Source: Anaeramoeba flamelloides (taxonomy: Eukaryota; Metamonada; Anaeramoebidae). From it: a DNA stretch of 64,000 nucleotides. The DNA lies in contig JANTQA010000032.1 in NCBI GenBank assembly GCA_027625915.1, positions 15,640,001 to 15,704,000 on the forward strand. The letters are read 5' to 3'. This document shows, one piece after another, positions 35,001 to 45,930 of this stretch. Under the pieces are notes generated by a model that made no database searches, was not told where the DNA came from, and saw only the letters and a program-made list of their open reading frames with translations. The position numbers and the translations under genes are program-made. The stretch's first letter is position 1. Each line of letters starts with the position of its first letter.

Positions 35001-38000
35001 TACTGAATAAAAAAATTTTTATTTAAATTTAAATATTTAATTTCTTCGAGATCCTTATCATAATAATATTTATGCCAACCCTTAATTTTGAGAAAAAATA
35101 AGTGTTGAAAATTAATATTAGATGGAAATTCTTCATTAGAACTTTCCTTTAAATTCAATTGATTTTTACTAGTAATATTATTTTTCAGATTTGATTTAGA
35201 TTGAGTATCATTTAGATTGAAATAAAAATAATCTAGATTCTGATCATTATATATTTTTTCATTTACTCTGTCTTTTTTATTATTGTCACCCCAATTTTGA
35301 GTTTGATTATTATTATTATTATTATTAACATTATTATTATTATTATCATTGTTGTAATTACTATTACGATTATTATTAGTATAATTATTATTTTGATTTG
35401 TAAATTTCTTATCATTAAACACATTTGTGGTTATTAAAGATGAATATTCCGGATTATTAAAAGATAAAGAATCACAGGTTCGATGAGTAAACGAAGAATC
35501 AAAGAAAGAAATATGACAATTTGGAATTAAAACAAATAACATTTCATGAATTATTCCAAAATATGCCTTACAATCTAAAATAAATTGTTTAGAATAACCA
35601 ATTAACGAAATTTTTAAATCAAATCTTTCTTGTAATCCTAAATTCCAAATTGTAATAAAAATATATGGCATAAGCGAATTAACTCCCATTTTTTGTTGCC
35701 ACAGCAAAAAAGTAAAACTATTCCATTGGCTAATAATTTGAAAATTATTTTTGTAATTTGGCGATCGAAGCAATATTTGATGATCATAATCTGGTTTAGT
35801 TTTATAAATTTTTTTTTTATTCCAAATATGTTTGTACTTTTGACTCTTTTTTCCTTTTTTTCCTTTTTTTAACTCATTATTATTATTGATATTTATTTGA
35901 GAATTATTATCATTTTCTAAGAAATTTATTGTTGATAAGGGGTGTTGGAATTTCAAAATTAAAGTTCTTTTTATTTCCAGTTTATTGTTATCTTTTAATT
36001 GACGCCAAATAAATTTTAATTTTTGGGTATTTATTAATTCAAGAACAAAAAAATCTCTACATCCTGATTTTATCTGATACCATAAAAACGGACCAGTAAT
36101 AATACCTTCCCGTTTAGGTTTTGGCATTTCCTCTTGTTGTGCTTTTAATGAATGAGAAAGACTTTGACTTGTAAATTTAATTTGCTTAGCAAATTTTTTG
36201 TCATAAATATGTAATACCCGATCAGTTTTTTTTTTTGTTTCTTGAAAAAACTATTTTTTGTTTATTTTTTAAATAATTTAAAATACAAAATTTGAAGTTG
36301 AATTATTATGGTAATTAATTTATTTTATAAAATATTCAAGAAATGGTATTTTCTTCATTATTTGCTATTTCCCTTTTTTTTACGATTTTTCCTCTTGATT
36401 TTTGATTTATATATGGGTTTTCTCAAGTTTTAAAGTAAAAAAAAAAACAAAAATTGATTTTTTTTATAAAAAAAATAAAAATAATTATAGCAGTTTCTTG
36501 AATTTAAATTTATAAAATCAAATAAAAACTATGATATATTTTTTTTTAGATAAACATGAATTAAGTGATGTCACTCTAAATATTTTTTAGTTAATACTAT
36601 TAGGAAAAGAATTTTTCAGAACTAAAAAGAACCCAAGACTCAAAAAAATTCAATACCAAAAATAAATAAATTAATATAAAAAGACTAAAGAAAAAATTAA
36701 GGTTCAAAATAAATCCATATTTCAAAAAAATTTAAATACTCAAATTTAAAAATAATCAAAGTAAAATCATATTTTTTAAAATTTAGCAAAACTTGATCAT
36801 AAATCCCATTTAAATTACATAGTAGTAATGTTTTTATATTTAATCTTTTTTATAAACGAAATTTCATATAAATGGTCCAATTTTTTTTTTTTTTTTTACT
36901 TTTTTTTATTTTATTTAATAAATTTTAAATACCTAAATTGTTTTTTTTTTATATATTTTTTTACTTAAATTTGTAAACTCCATTTCATTATCAATGGCCT
37001 ATTAAAAATAAAATTTTGAAAATAAATATTTTTATAAATTGAAGTTATATTTTATAATAAATTAATTACCATTTTAATATTCTGTTCTATACACTATAGA
37101 TATTTGGTTTTTTTGTCAAAAAATAAAATAATAAAAAGTAAAAAAAAATTGGATCATTTATTATGAAATTTAGTTTATAAACTCGTTGAATTAGAAGTGT
37201 TCTAATTTAGTTAAATAATAATTATTTCTTTAACAGCTGGATTATTTGTTGAACATTCAACCATTAACTGGTACGCCACTATAAAAATTAAAATTTTCAT
37301 TTTTAATATTTTGAAAGATGATTAAAAAACAACATTTTAAACTTGGGTTGTATGTCGAGTTGCTTTCTAGTATTCAAATTACTTGTTGAAAAACAATTTA
37401 TTAATTTTAATTTCAAAAGTAAAATTAAATGCCACAATAAAATGTTAAGTTGGTTTGTTTAATCTACTTTGGGGGAATTTTAAATTGCTTAACTTACATT
37501 CTTATCTGAATTTTCTCATGTAGCATTTTATTTTATCTTTTAAAAAATCTAATAAAATCTTTTTAAACTAATTAAATATTCAAAATCAAACAAAACCTTA
37601 ACTAAAACAACAAGAAAGTTGTTGGGACCAATTGTATTTGTAAAAAAAGTGAAAGTGATTGCTTATGGTCTCAACCTCTTGTTTTAATTTCGACTTACTC
37701 TAAAATTTAAAAGGAATACTATGTACTTTGATTAAAAAAAAAACGACATAGTAAAAAATCTTCAGATCTTTCATTTTTTATTAAACCTTTTTTGTGAAAT
37801 ATTTTTAATTTAAGCTCCTTTTTTTAAAAAATGATTCTGTCAGGTGATTTTTTTAAATAAAGAGAATTAAAAATATAGAATACAATTAATAATTTCAATT
37901 ATCGGGTGTAATTGTATTGTTATTAAATCTAATATAATAATAAGTAGGTATTCAAGTATGTATTCCAAAATTATTAAGTATTGTCTTCGAGGTAAATGTT

Positions 38001-38917
38001 CAAACAACCCACCCAAAAAGTATCAAATCACAAGAAAAATATCTTTTGATCTGATCACTGGTTTAATTTGTTTCTTTTTTTTTATTCAAAATTGATTTTT
38101 TCTTTGAAGATCTTTTTTTTAATGAAATTATTATTGTTGTAAATCTAAAATATGTTGAGATTACTTGAAAAGTTACCAAGTAAGAAATTCGAATTAATTT
38201 TTAACACTGGTATGAATTCCAATATTATGTTTTGTAATTTACTACTTATTTTATAAAATATCATCATTCCAAATAATTACATGTTTTAATAAAACTGGTT
38301 AATATTGGAATAAAAATGCTGAATATTAATGCTGTAAATACTTTGAAAGGAATAAAAATTATCAATTCAGGGATTATAAAAAATTGTCAAAAAATAATGA
38401 ATTTTAATGATTGGAAAGGTGATAAAAAATAGGTATTTTTGATTTTTAATTTTATTATTTAGATATATAAATATAAATTGGTTAGTTGAAGTTGAGTAAA
38501 TATTGTAAAAAAACATTTAAATAAATACTAAACTCCATTTCACTCAAAGGAGCCCAGCATAAAATGAAAAAGCCACTTTATTTTTAAGAATAAACCAAAC
38601 TTAGATTGTTTAGAAATACGAAAAATAATAAACTTCATATAAACGTAGATAATCATAAAAGAAAAGCCTGAACAAACCATAAATTTCAAAAAAAAAAAAA
38701 ATGTTATAATAAAGTTTTGTTGCCCATTCATTGTAACGTCTTGTGCAAAATTCTCGATTTCTTTAGGAAATTAAAATTGTTATAAGAATTTAAACTTGTA
38801 AATGCCTGTCTTTTTAAAAGAACATATAAAGTTTAACTTTTCTTAATGTTAATAAGGTTTTTCAAACATTTTTTTTTTCAAATTTAATTTTTAAAAAAAA
38901 ATAAAAAATAAAAGAAG

Positions 38918-38964
<47 letters not shown>

Positions 38965-40930
38965 AAAAAAAAAATGTACAAAATGAGAAAAAATGATTCT
39001 GATCTAAAAATTGAAAATTTTATTTGAGAAGAATAATGAATTAAACCCATAGAATGTGTTCTATTTCTTCAATCAGACAGGGCCCCTTTGACTGAAAAAG
39101 AGTTTAGTTTAATACTTTTACCATAAGAATATATTGGTATTTATTAAAATTCAAAAGAATTATCTCGAAAATATTATGACACTTTTGTAAAATAAAAACA
39201 AAAGGTTGTTTATTATTTTATAAATAATAATTTTTTTACTAAAACATTTCAAGTAAGGTAAAAAAAAAGAAAGAATTTAATTAATTAACAAAAACTGTAT
39301 AATAATATTAAAGGAATATTATCAAATAAAATGAATTGTCTTTTAACAGCTTGACACTATTAAATAAAAATTTATTTAAGAAATACCAATAAAACCAGAA
39401 ATTTTCTTTTCTGAAATAGAATTTTGATATTAAATAATTATTATACTTATTTTTTGATATCTCTAGAATATTTAGATTTGGGTAATATTTGCCGATCATT
39501 TTATATTCAAATAATTATAAAGTATTATATAAATTTAAATTGAAAATCCAAAGTGAAAGACTTTAGTCTTATTTCTCAAAAAATTATCTACTTATTAAAT
39601 TGATTAAATTTTGCCAAATAAAATTTTTTTGTATTGCTGATCTGAAATTTTAATTCTAGATATTAAGGAAAGAAAAGTTTTTGAATTTTTTTTTTTTTTT
39701 AAATTTTTGGGAATCTAGAACATAAGAGCACCAATATAATATTTAATAAACTCTCACAAATTTCAATTTAGGTGGTTGTTATGGTGTTGCTCCTTCCTTA
39801 ACAATAAACTCAAAACTAAGTTTGTTTAAATAAAAGTATTATTTAGAGATCGCAAATCCAAAATATTTTGTAGAAATTGGATACTCTTCTTTTTCTCACT
39901 AATTCTTCTCAGTTTTTTAATGAATGGTTATTTGGTTATTGTTTTCTTTGAAAAGAAAAAGAGGATACAAAAAGTAACAAGTTTAAGGCACAAAAATTTA
40001 AACAAAATTTAAGATGTAAATATCATTTCCAATAAATAGTCATTTTGGATATATTTTTTATCCAGTCTTTTTTCTTCAATCTGAATTGTGTTCTTAAATT
40101 TTGATTTTTTCTGCTAGATCTTGAATTTCATTTCAAAGTTTATAGCTTAAAAGTAGTACTGAATGTATTTTTTTAAAAAAAAAGGAAAAAAAAAGAACTC
40201 TGATAATTGAGATTTTTAAAAGGTATCAAAAAAAACCATCAAGCCAAAACCACACTTCATTTTTCAAGGATAATCGAACCTTCAGTCTTATTTCAATCAA
40301 AAATAAAAAACAAAATGAGAACGTTTTTCCCTTTATTCTGAAAAGATACTGTTGAAAAATTACATTTGAAGACTTGTTAACTTGTTTACAAAACGAAAGG
40401 GTAACTTTTGAAGTGTACCTTTAGAATTGATTTTATAATACAGATCTGTAAATTGAAGACCATTGTATTAAAAAAAAAATTAATAAAAAAAAAATAATTA
40501 TCCTTACTTGGAATTGATGAAAATAATATTTTGATTGATACAACTTTTTACGTTGGTTGGTGTTTAATAGAATCAGCCAAGACACATATTGAAAAAGGAT
40601 TTTAGTCCCATTTTTGAGGATGTTGTATTTTTTTTGGTTTTGCACGATTACTTGTTTTTGCTGTGTAATAATAAGTAAACTTAATCTCTGATTTGTTGTC
40701 GCAGAAACAATTGAGATGTTGGAAGGGTGTGTATAAATGATTTTAATATCTTTAGTTCGTGTATTAAACAGATATACGTTTGTATGAGGTTTTCCAGTAA
40801 AGTGTGTATAATTGCAAGAGAACAAAAGTCTTGAGGTGGGTTCTTGACCTACAAGTGACCATTGATTTGTGATACTATTTGATACTTTGGGAAATTTGAA
40901 AAAGATATTTGGTTTGAGAAGGGGTTCCAT
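32093..40930 (-). CDS. Gamma-secretase-activating protein (GSAP) homologue
   Basis: Two exons on the minus strand: 40930-40508 and 36250-32093, giving about 1526 aa against ~854 in human GSAP. The extra length is Asn/Ser-rich low complexity, for example 35290-35400. Exon 1 starts MEPLLKPNIF, right after an in-frame stop, and resembles the beta-propeller-like N-terminus (SIVSATTNQRLSLLII). Exon 2 is open 41 codons upstream of its first ATG (TDRVLHIYDKKF), and a TAG acceptor in phase 0 joins it to FHQFQ of exon 1. The C-terminal GSAP-16-like region near aa 1350 carries LPFPDGFHYFF, then LPRHIFLQYIDS, aligning with the human motif (LP.P.GFH, LP.H, IDS). In animals GSAP modulates gamma-secretase cleavage of APP; whether that applies in a protist is unknown. 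Additional small exons in the 4.3 kb intron cannot be excluded. Confidence 0.75.
36976..37175. mobile_element. TA-flanked MITE, family E, short copy 3 (200 bp)
   Basis: Ends AACTCCATTTCATTATCAAT and the complement of AACTAAATTTCATAATAAAT; TA at 36974-36975 and 37176-37177. An additional outward terminal sequence of the same family (AACGAAATTTCATATAAATG) begins at 36855, so an older copy may have been truncated or tandemly joined here. Confidence 0.75.
38531..39104. mobile_element. TA-flanked MITE, family E, copy 4 (574 bp)
   Basis: Ends AACTCCATTTCACTCAAAGG and the complement of AACTCTTTTTCAGTCAAAGG, both followed by GCCC. TA at 38529-38530 and 39105-39106. Inverted relative to the copy at 25983-26539 and similar over the full length. 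Contains a 42-base poly-A run at 38918-38959. Confidence 0.85.
38918..38959. repeat. Poly-A run, 42 bases
   Basis: Uninterrupted A run inside a family E element; length is likely unreliable. Confidence 0.9.
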
Positions 40931-43270
40931 TTATCTGAACCAATTTCTTTTTTTACAACCCTTTTATATAAATTAAGTACTTTTGGTGAGTAAGCCAATT
41001 AAAGAAAAGTTGTTGTGAAATAATATTAAAAATTTGTAAAGAAGAAATATTAAATTGTAAAATCGTTATTTATATTGTCGTCTCAATATCGAAGAAAAAT
41101 TACCCAGTTTCTCCACTCTAGTTGATTTTAGGTAATACTACTGAATTAAGGAACGTCTTCTTTTTTTTTTTTTAATTTAAGAGATCTACTCTTGATGATC
41201 AAATAAAGGGAATTATGAAACAAACAGTTTGGTTTAAGGTGAAATTCATTTTCAAGGAATTTTCAGAAATATGACTTTTTTATTTCCTCTCAAATTAATT
41301 TCGAAGAAGGTATATTTGTCATAAAAAGAAACTGTATCTGCCAAAATTTCAAAATAGCTCAGTTTGACATCAAAAAAGATCTATAAAAAAAAATTATTTG
41401 TACAAACAAAGTACAAATTTTGTTATTCTCATAAAATGATTCTTTTATCATAAGAATCAAAAACGGTGAACCCACTATTCAATTTTAAGTTCTAAAATCA
41501 AGTATTGTTTTTCAAATTCATTTGTCCAAAATTAGTTGAATTCGAAAAAAAATATAATTTTCCAAAAATAAAAAAAAGATCAAGTTTCAAAAATGAAAAT
41601 CAATTAATTTGTTGTCAATCAAATTAACCAACAAATCCTATGATGCCCTAAATGTTGCGAAAATTTTTTTTATTAAATGATAAACAAACTTTCTTATCGA
41701 AACTTTCTTGAATTTGCAAATAATTGAACAATCAAATAATATCAAATTAATCTGAGTGGTTTTGGATCAACCCAATAAAAACATTTTTAACTAAAAATTC
41801 AAACTTTCTAGAGACCTTATGTTCTTTTTTCAATTTACTTTTAGGTCTCTCAGAGTATTCACTTCATTTGATCTTTTCCATAACAATTTTGTTTTTTTTT
41901 TTTTTATTTTTATTGGAAATAATTCACTTTAGTTTGATTTTTTTTTTTATTATCATTGGTAAAATCTTTTTAAGAACAGAGAAATTAGAAGAAATAAAAA
42001 CCTTTAATATTTTTTTCTTCTTAAAAAAATTTTTTTAACATTTTTTTAGGTAAAATGCTTTGTAGTTTTTTAAAAAAGTTTTAATTTTAAATTTGAAAGA
42101 ATTGTATTTTATTTTATTTTCAATATATATATTATGGAATTTGTTCACCTTAATTATTTTCAACCACTCATAAATTAGAATTGAACATGATCAAAAATTA
42201 TTAAGTTCTCTTTTGGCAAAAATTGAAATTTTTTATTGATTATTTTTTTTTTATTAAAAAGACCATTGAAAAAATTTGATTATAAGGGATTGTAATAGTA
42301 AAAAAGATGTGTGTTTAGAGATCAAAAACTGTCTTTCAAATTTAAAATTGGGATTTATTTTTTTTCTTGTTGTTTCAACAAAAAATCTAAGCAATAAAAT
42401 TGTATACCTAAGGCCAAATTAATTTTCAAAGTAAATTTATTGATTTTTTTAATAAAATATTAAATTATGTATTGAGTTTTTTTACAATTTTCCTTAATTT
42501 TGCCCATTTTTTTTATTAAATTTAATGCTATTCTTTATTTGTATACTTTTTTCCCAATTAGCTTGTTTACCATATTTTTTGAGGAGAATTTTACCAATTT
42601 GAAAATGAATTTTCTGATATTTTTTTTTAAAAATTAAAACTAGAAGAAAATACAATTTTACTTAATAAATATTTTATGGTTTATTTAATCAATTTATTTG
42701 AAAGATTTCTATAAAAACCCCTGATTTTTAAATTGTATATCAAGGTTGAACAAGTCAACACATGTTATTTTGATATGAGAAATTATTTTTTCTCGGATTT
42801 TTTTTGAATGGGTATAGTTTCATAGATTCTTTCCAGCTATTTATCTCTATTCCATATTTGGTATATTCAGTTAAGAAATGATCATTATTTCGTAATGGTG
42901 GTAAAGCTTTAAAAAAAATTTAATTTTTTTTTATTATTTAGAAGTTTGGAAATGGATGTATTTTTATATTTTTGGACGGGGATTGTTTTGTGAACTAATT
43001 GAAATTTTGCAATAAAAAAAAAACATTTTGTCGAAATATTTGTTTTTGAGAATATTTCTATATACAAGAATTATTTTATTTATTTTGGGTTTTACAAAAA
43101 AATATTTTGATTTTAACATCCTTCAGAAGTTGTGAAATCGGATTGACTGGGAATAATTCTTTAGTTAAGGAAAATAAGTTCTTTATAAATTCTTCTTTTG
43201 AAATAAATATTTAGTAGAAATATATTTTTCTTGTTTGAATTTGAGGGGTTTTAAAATAATTTGTCTTTAA

Positions 43271-43442
43271 GGGGCTAATCTCGATTAAATTCTTTTATCT
43301 AAATATTATATAGATTGAGAAAAAAAAAATGGTAATTGCTTAGATTTGAAAAGCAATTATATTTTCAATATTAAAAATATTTCTAGATAAGAAATCCTTT
43401 TTTTCGAAATTGGTCAGAAAAAAAAAAATAGAGACTAATCCC
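43271..43442. mobile_element. TTAA-flanked MITE, family B, copy 1 (172 bp)
   Basis: Ends GGGGCTAATCTC and GAGACTAATCCC with TTAA on both sides (43267-43270 and 43443-43446). Internal sequence AATATTAAAAATATTTCTAG is shared with 50122-50290. Non-coding. Confidence 0.85.
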
Positions 43443-44333
43443 TTAATAAAACAATAAAATCACTAAATAATTATGAATTTGAATTTTTTCAAGTATATTA
43501 TCTTTTTCCAAAAGTTTTTTTATTTGTGGTTCTTTTTTTTATTCATTAATCCAATTAATTATCTTTCATATTTCAAGTAATATTCCCTGTTTTCGAAAAA
43601 TTTGATTAAAATATTTGAAAAAAGAATTTTGAAAGTAAATTTGAAAAAAATGATTTTGTACAAAAAAAATATTAATAGTAAGGGTGTGAGAAATATCGTG
43701 GTAATATATTATTTCTTTACATATAAATTAAAAGAAAAAGAAGAAAAATCTTCTAAAATACGCTTTAAATAATTTTTTTTTATTTCATATTTGATATTAA
43801 CAATTTTATTTGGAAATGTGATCTTTCTTTTTAGGTCTTCTTAATGAAAATTTTTTATAAAAATAGACCTGAGAAGAATTTTTTTTTTTTTTATTCTTTT
43901 TTTCATTTCAACCATTCAGTTGAACACCTTTTAGTTGTAAAACATAATTTAGTAAAATAAAAAATTTATCAGAAAAAAGTTCAAAAAATCAAACTTTAAT
44001 TTTCAACTCTTGAAAACTGGGATTTTTTTTTATAAAAAGAATAGTTAATTGTCTTGATACAAAATTTTCACGAGATCTTGAGACTGAAAAATCCTTTATC
44101 AATAATGTTGACATAATTAAAATTTATAAAAAGGTATAAATGAATCTATTCCTTCAAAAATTAATAAAACTTTCTTGAATAAATGATATTTATATATAAA
44201 TAAGTGCGATACTAGATTATTGAACTCATTCTTTGAAGCTTGGTTCTTACACTTTTTTAAAGATAATGTTATTACTTTTTAAAAAGATATTGAATAAAAA
44301 AAAAATTAATAATTTGAATAATAACCCCTTTAA

Positions 44334-45258
44334 GTTTTAGAACCCCTAAAAAAAATAAGATTATATTATAATAGATGAAAGGTCATTCTATTTTATTTCG
44401 TATCTGATCCATCTTTAACTTAGGATGAAATTTAATAATGGTTCAAACAGGCAATTTATTTATTTATTTTCTAAAATCCATATTCGTTATCTTAAGGATA
44501 ATAGTATTTAGTATTTTTAATTATAAATTTTTATTTTTCATGTGTCCATTGAAAATTTTATCTTGTTTTTACTTTATTACCTAAAAATATAATTAAAATT
44601 ATTTTAAAAAGCTCTAAATAAACCCAAACCTAAATAAAAATTTCAATCTATAACCAAAAATTAAAAATTTTTATTTAAGTCCTCCCAATCTATTAGCCTG
44701 ACACTCTTCATTTTGGAATTAGAATAGAAAAAATAAATTAAATAAATTTTTTAACCACTATTTACTATTCTTTAGGGAATAATTATATTCAGTTCCACTC
44801 TTAAGGTACAAACTTTCAACAAAATTTAAGGCACAATAAAAATCCAAAATTAAGTCCATTTTTTTGCAATATTTTTATTAACACATAGTATTTTAATAGT
44901 ATTTGAATTTTGTACTTTAATTTGAGACTTTTCCTGTGCCTTAAATTATGTTGAAAGTTTGTGTCTTAAAAGTGGAACTGACTCTAATGAAAATATTTAT
45001 TTCAAGTTCACTATAACTTTACTGGTTACCCCTTGAAAAAAAAAAATCTTCACAAAACACTGGAAAATTTCAATTTCAAACAATAAATAATGCTTCCTCA
45101 TTAATCCTTGAGATATAATTTAAATTCTTGTAATCTGATTTTAACAGGTGCTACAATCAAAATTAATTCTATTCCAAAGATCTATCATCAAGGAACCAAA
45201 ATAACATGACAACACACCCAGTCTAATCTTTTTTTTCCAATTTCAAGAAATGTCAACT
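44334..45258. mobile_element. TTAA-flanked fold-back element, family A, diverged copy 3
   Basis: TTAA at 44330-44333 and 45259-45262. The right end (GTTGACATTTCTTGAAATTG in complement) matches the GGTTTACAATTCCTGAAATC terminus of family A, and internal blocks such as AATGGTTCAAA and CAAGGAACCAAA correspond. Much more diverged than the copies at 15.8 and 18.5 kb, and enlarged by a nested element. Confidence 0.65.
44790..44980. mobile_element. Small inverted-repeat element, family G (191 bp), nested
   Basis: Inverted ends of about 45 bases: CAGTTCCACTCTTAAGGTAC on the left and its complement (CAGTTCCACTTTTAAGACAC) on the right, followed by AAACTTTCAACAWAATTTAA on both arms. CAGT ends are common in Tc1/mariner-like elements. 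No clear target duplication. Confidence 0.75.
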
Positions 45259-45504
45259 TTAAATAAATTTGACAAATCTATTTGTTGAGGAGTTTCTATA
45301 AGATCACTAATGAAACTCGAAATCTTTCCTCAAGTGAAAAAAATCAAAGTAAATAGCTTGTAAAAGATCGGGTTTTCCAAAATTATTTCATTTTTTACAA
45401 ACAAATTTGTTTTGATTTTTATTATTTTTTGGTACAATTTCTTTTCAACCAAACCTATGAAAATATAACCTTTTTATTATTAAAATTTTATGCACTGACT
45501 TGTA

Positions 45505-45561
45505 CAAAAAAACAAAAAACACAAAACACAAAAAACAAAAAATAAAAAATAAAAAAAAGAA
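45505..45561 (+). promoter_or_regulatory. A/C-rich leader
   Basis: T-poor run of A and C (CAAAAAACACAAAACACAAA) ending at the start codon of the membrane-protein gene, resembling the leader at 2690-2792. Probably 5' untranslated region. Confidence 0.4.
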
Positions 45562-45930
45562 ATGGATACACGTGAAAAAATTGGCTTTGGTTGTTTTTTA
45601 ATTTACGGATTTCTTGTCTGTTTATATTGCCTCCTTAAATACTTTAGATCAGATGATAAAAAAAAATTAAATTTAATTGTTAGCGGATCAATGTTGACCT
45701 TTTGGGTTGTGATCTGGATCTTGATGTTAATCCAAAAAACTGCAAAATTTTCCTATCTTGTTGGGATGCTCTTTATTCTTGTTTTATTCATTTTCAGTAT
45801 AGTGCTCGTGGTCCGAGAAAGGGTTCCTAAACATTGGTTCTTTGCTATATGTAATCTTGCTGCAACAATACTTATGATCATTAGTGTATCAGGTGCATAC
45901 GCAAAGGATACTGATGGTGACGATAAATAA
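45562..45930 (+). CDS. Small four-helix membrane protein, unknown function
   Basis: 122 aa, single exon, TAA stop. Four predicted membrane segments: about aa 8-27 (FGCFLIYGFLVCLYCLLKYF), 40-59 (SGSMLTFWVVIWILMLIQ), 65-87 (YLVGMLFILVLFIFSIVLVV) and 95-113 (WFFAICNLAATILMIISVSG). The loops are short and charged (RSDDKKK, RERVPKH), and the tail ends acidic (KDTDGDDK). No cleavable signal peptide is evident, since the first helix follows only seven polar residues. The open frame, balanced hydrophobic pattern and T-poor leader argue that it is a real gene. I do not recognise the family. Confidence 0.65.
   Translation: MDTREKIGFGCFLIYGFLVCLYCLLKYFRSDDKKKLNLIVSGSMLTFWVVIWILMLIQKTAKFSYLVGMLFILVLFIFSIVLVVRERVPKHWFFAICNLAATILMIISVSGAYAKDTDGDDK

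Larger units (their letters stand above)
36251..40507 (-). other. Giant intron of GSAP-like gene (4257 nt)
   Basis: Donor GTAAGG after FHQFQ and acceptor AATAG before TTTTTTCAAG; both sides phase 0. No exon-like frame found inside. Contains two family E elements (36976-37175, with an extra end at 36855, and 38531-39104). Confidence 0.75.
40931..45561. other. Gene-free region between divergent genes
   Basis: 4.6 kb between the divergent starts of the GSAP-like gene and the small membrane-protein gene. No supportable gene. Holds a TTAA-flanked 172-bp MITE (43271-43442), an old fold-back element (44334-45258) with a smaller element nested in it (44790-44980), and a T-poor leader before 45562. 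Confidence 0.65.

Noticed and set aside
39978-40172. Possible diverged copy of the CAGTTCCA element (family G)
   Set aside because: Only one arm (CTTAAAAGTAGTACTGAATG) and a short TTTAAGGCACAAAAA block match; the left end is missing.
40255-40285. tRNA-like T-arm on the minus strand (GGTTCGATTATCC)
   Set aside because: The stem does not pair properly and no acceptor stem, D-arm or anticodon arm can be placed around it.
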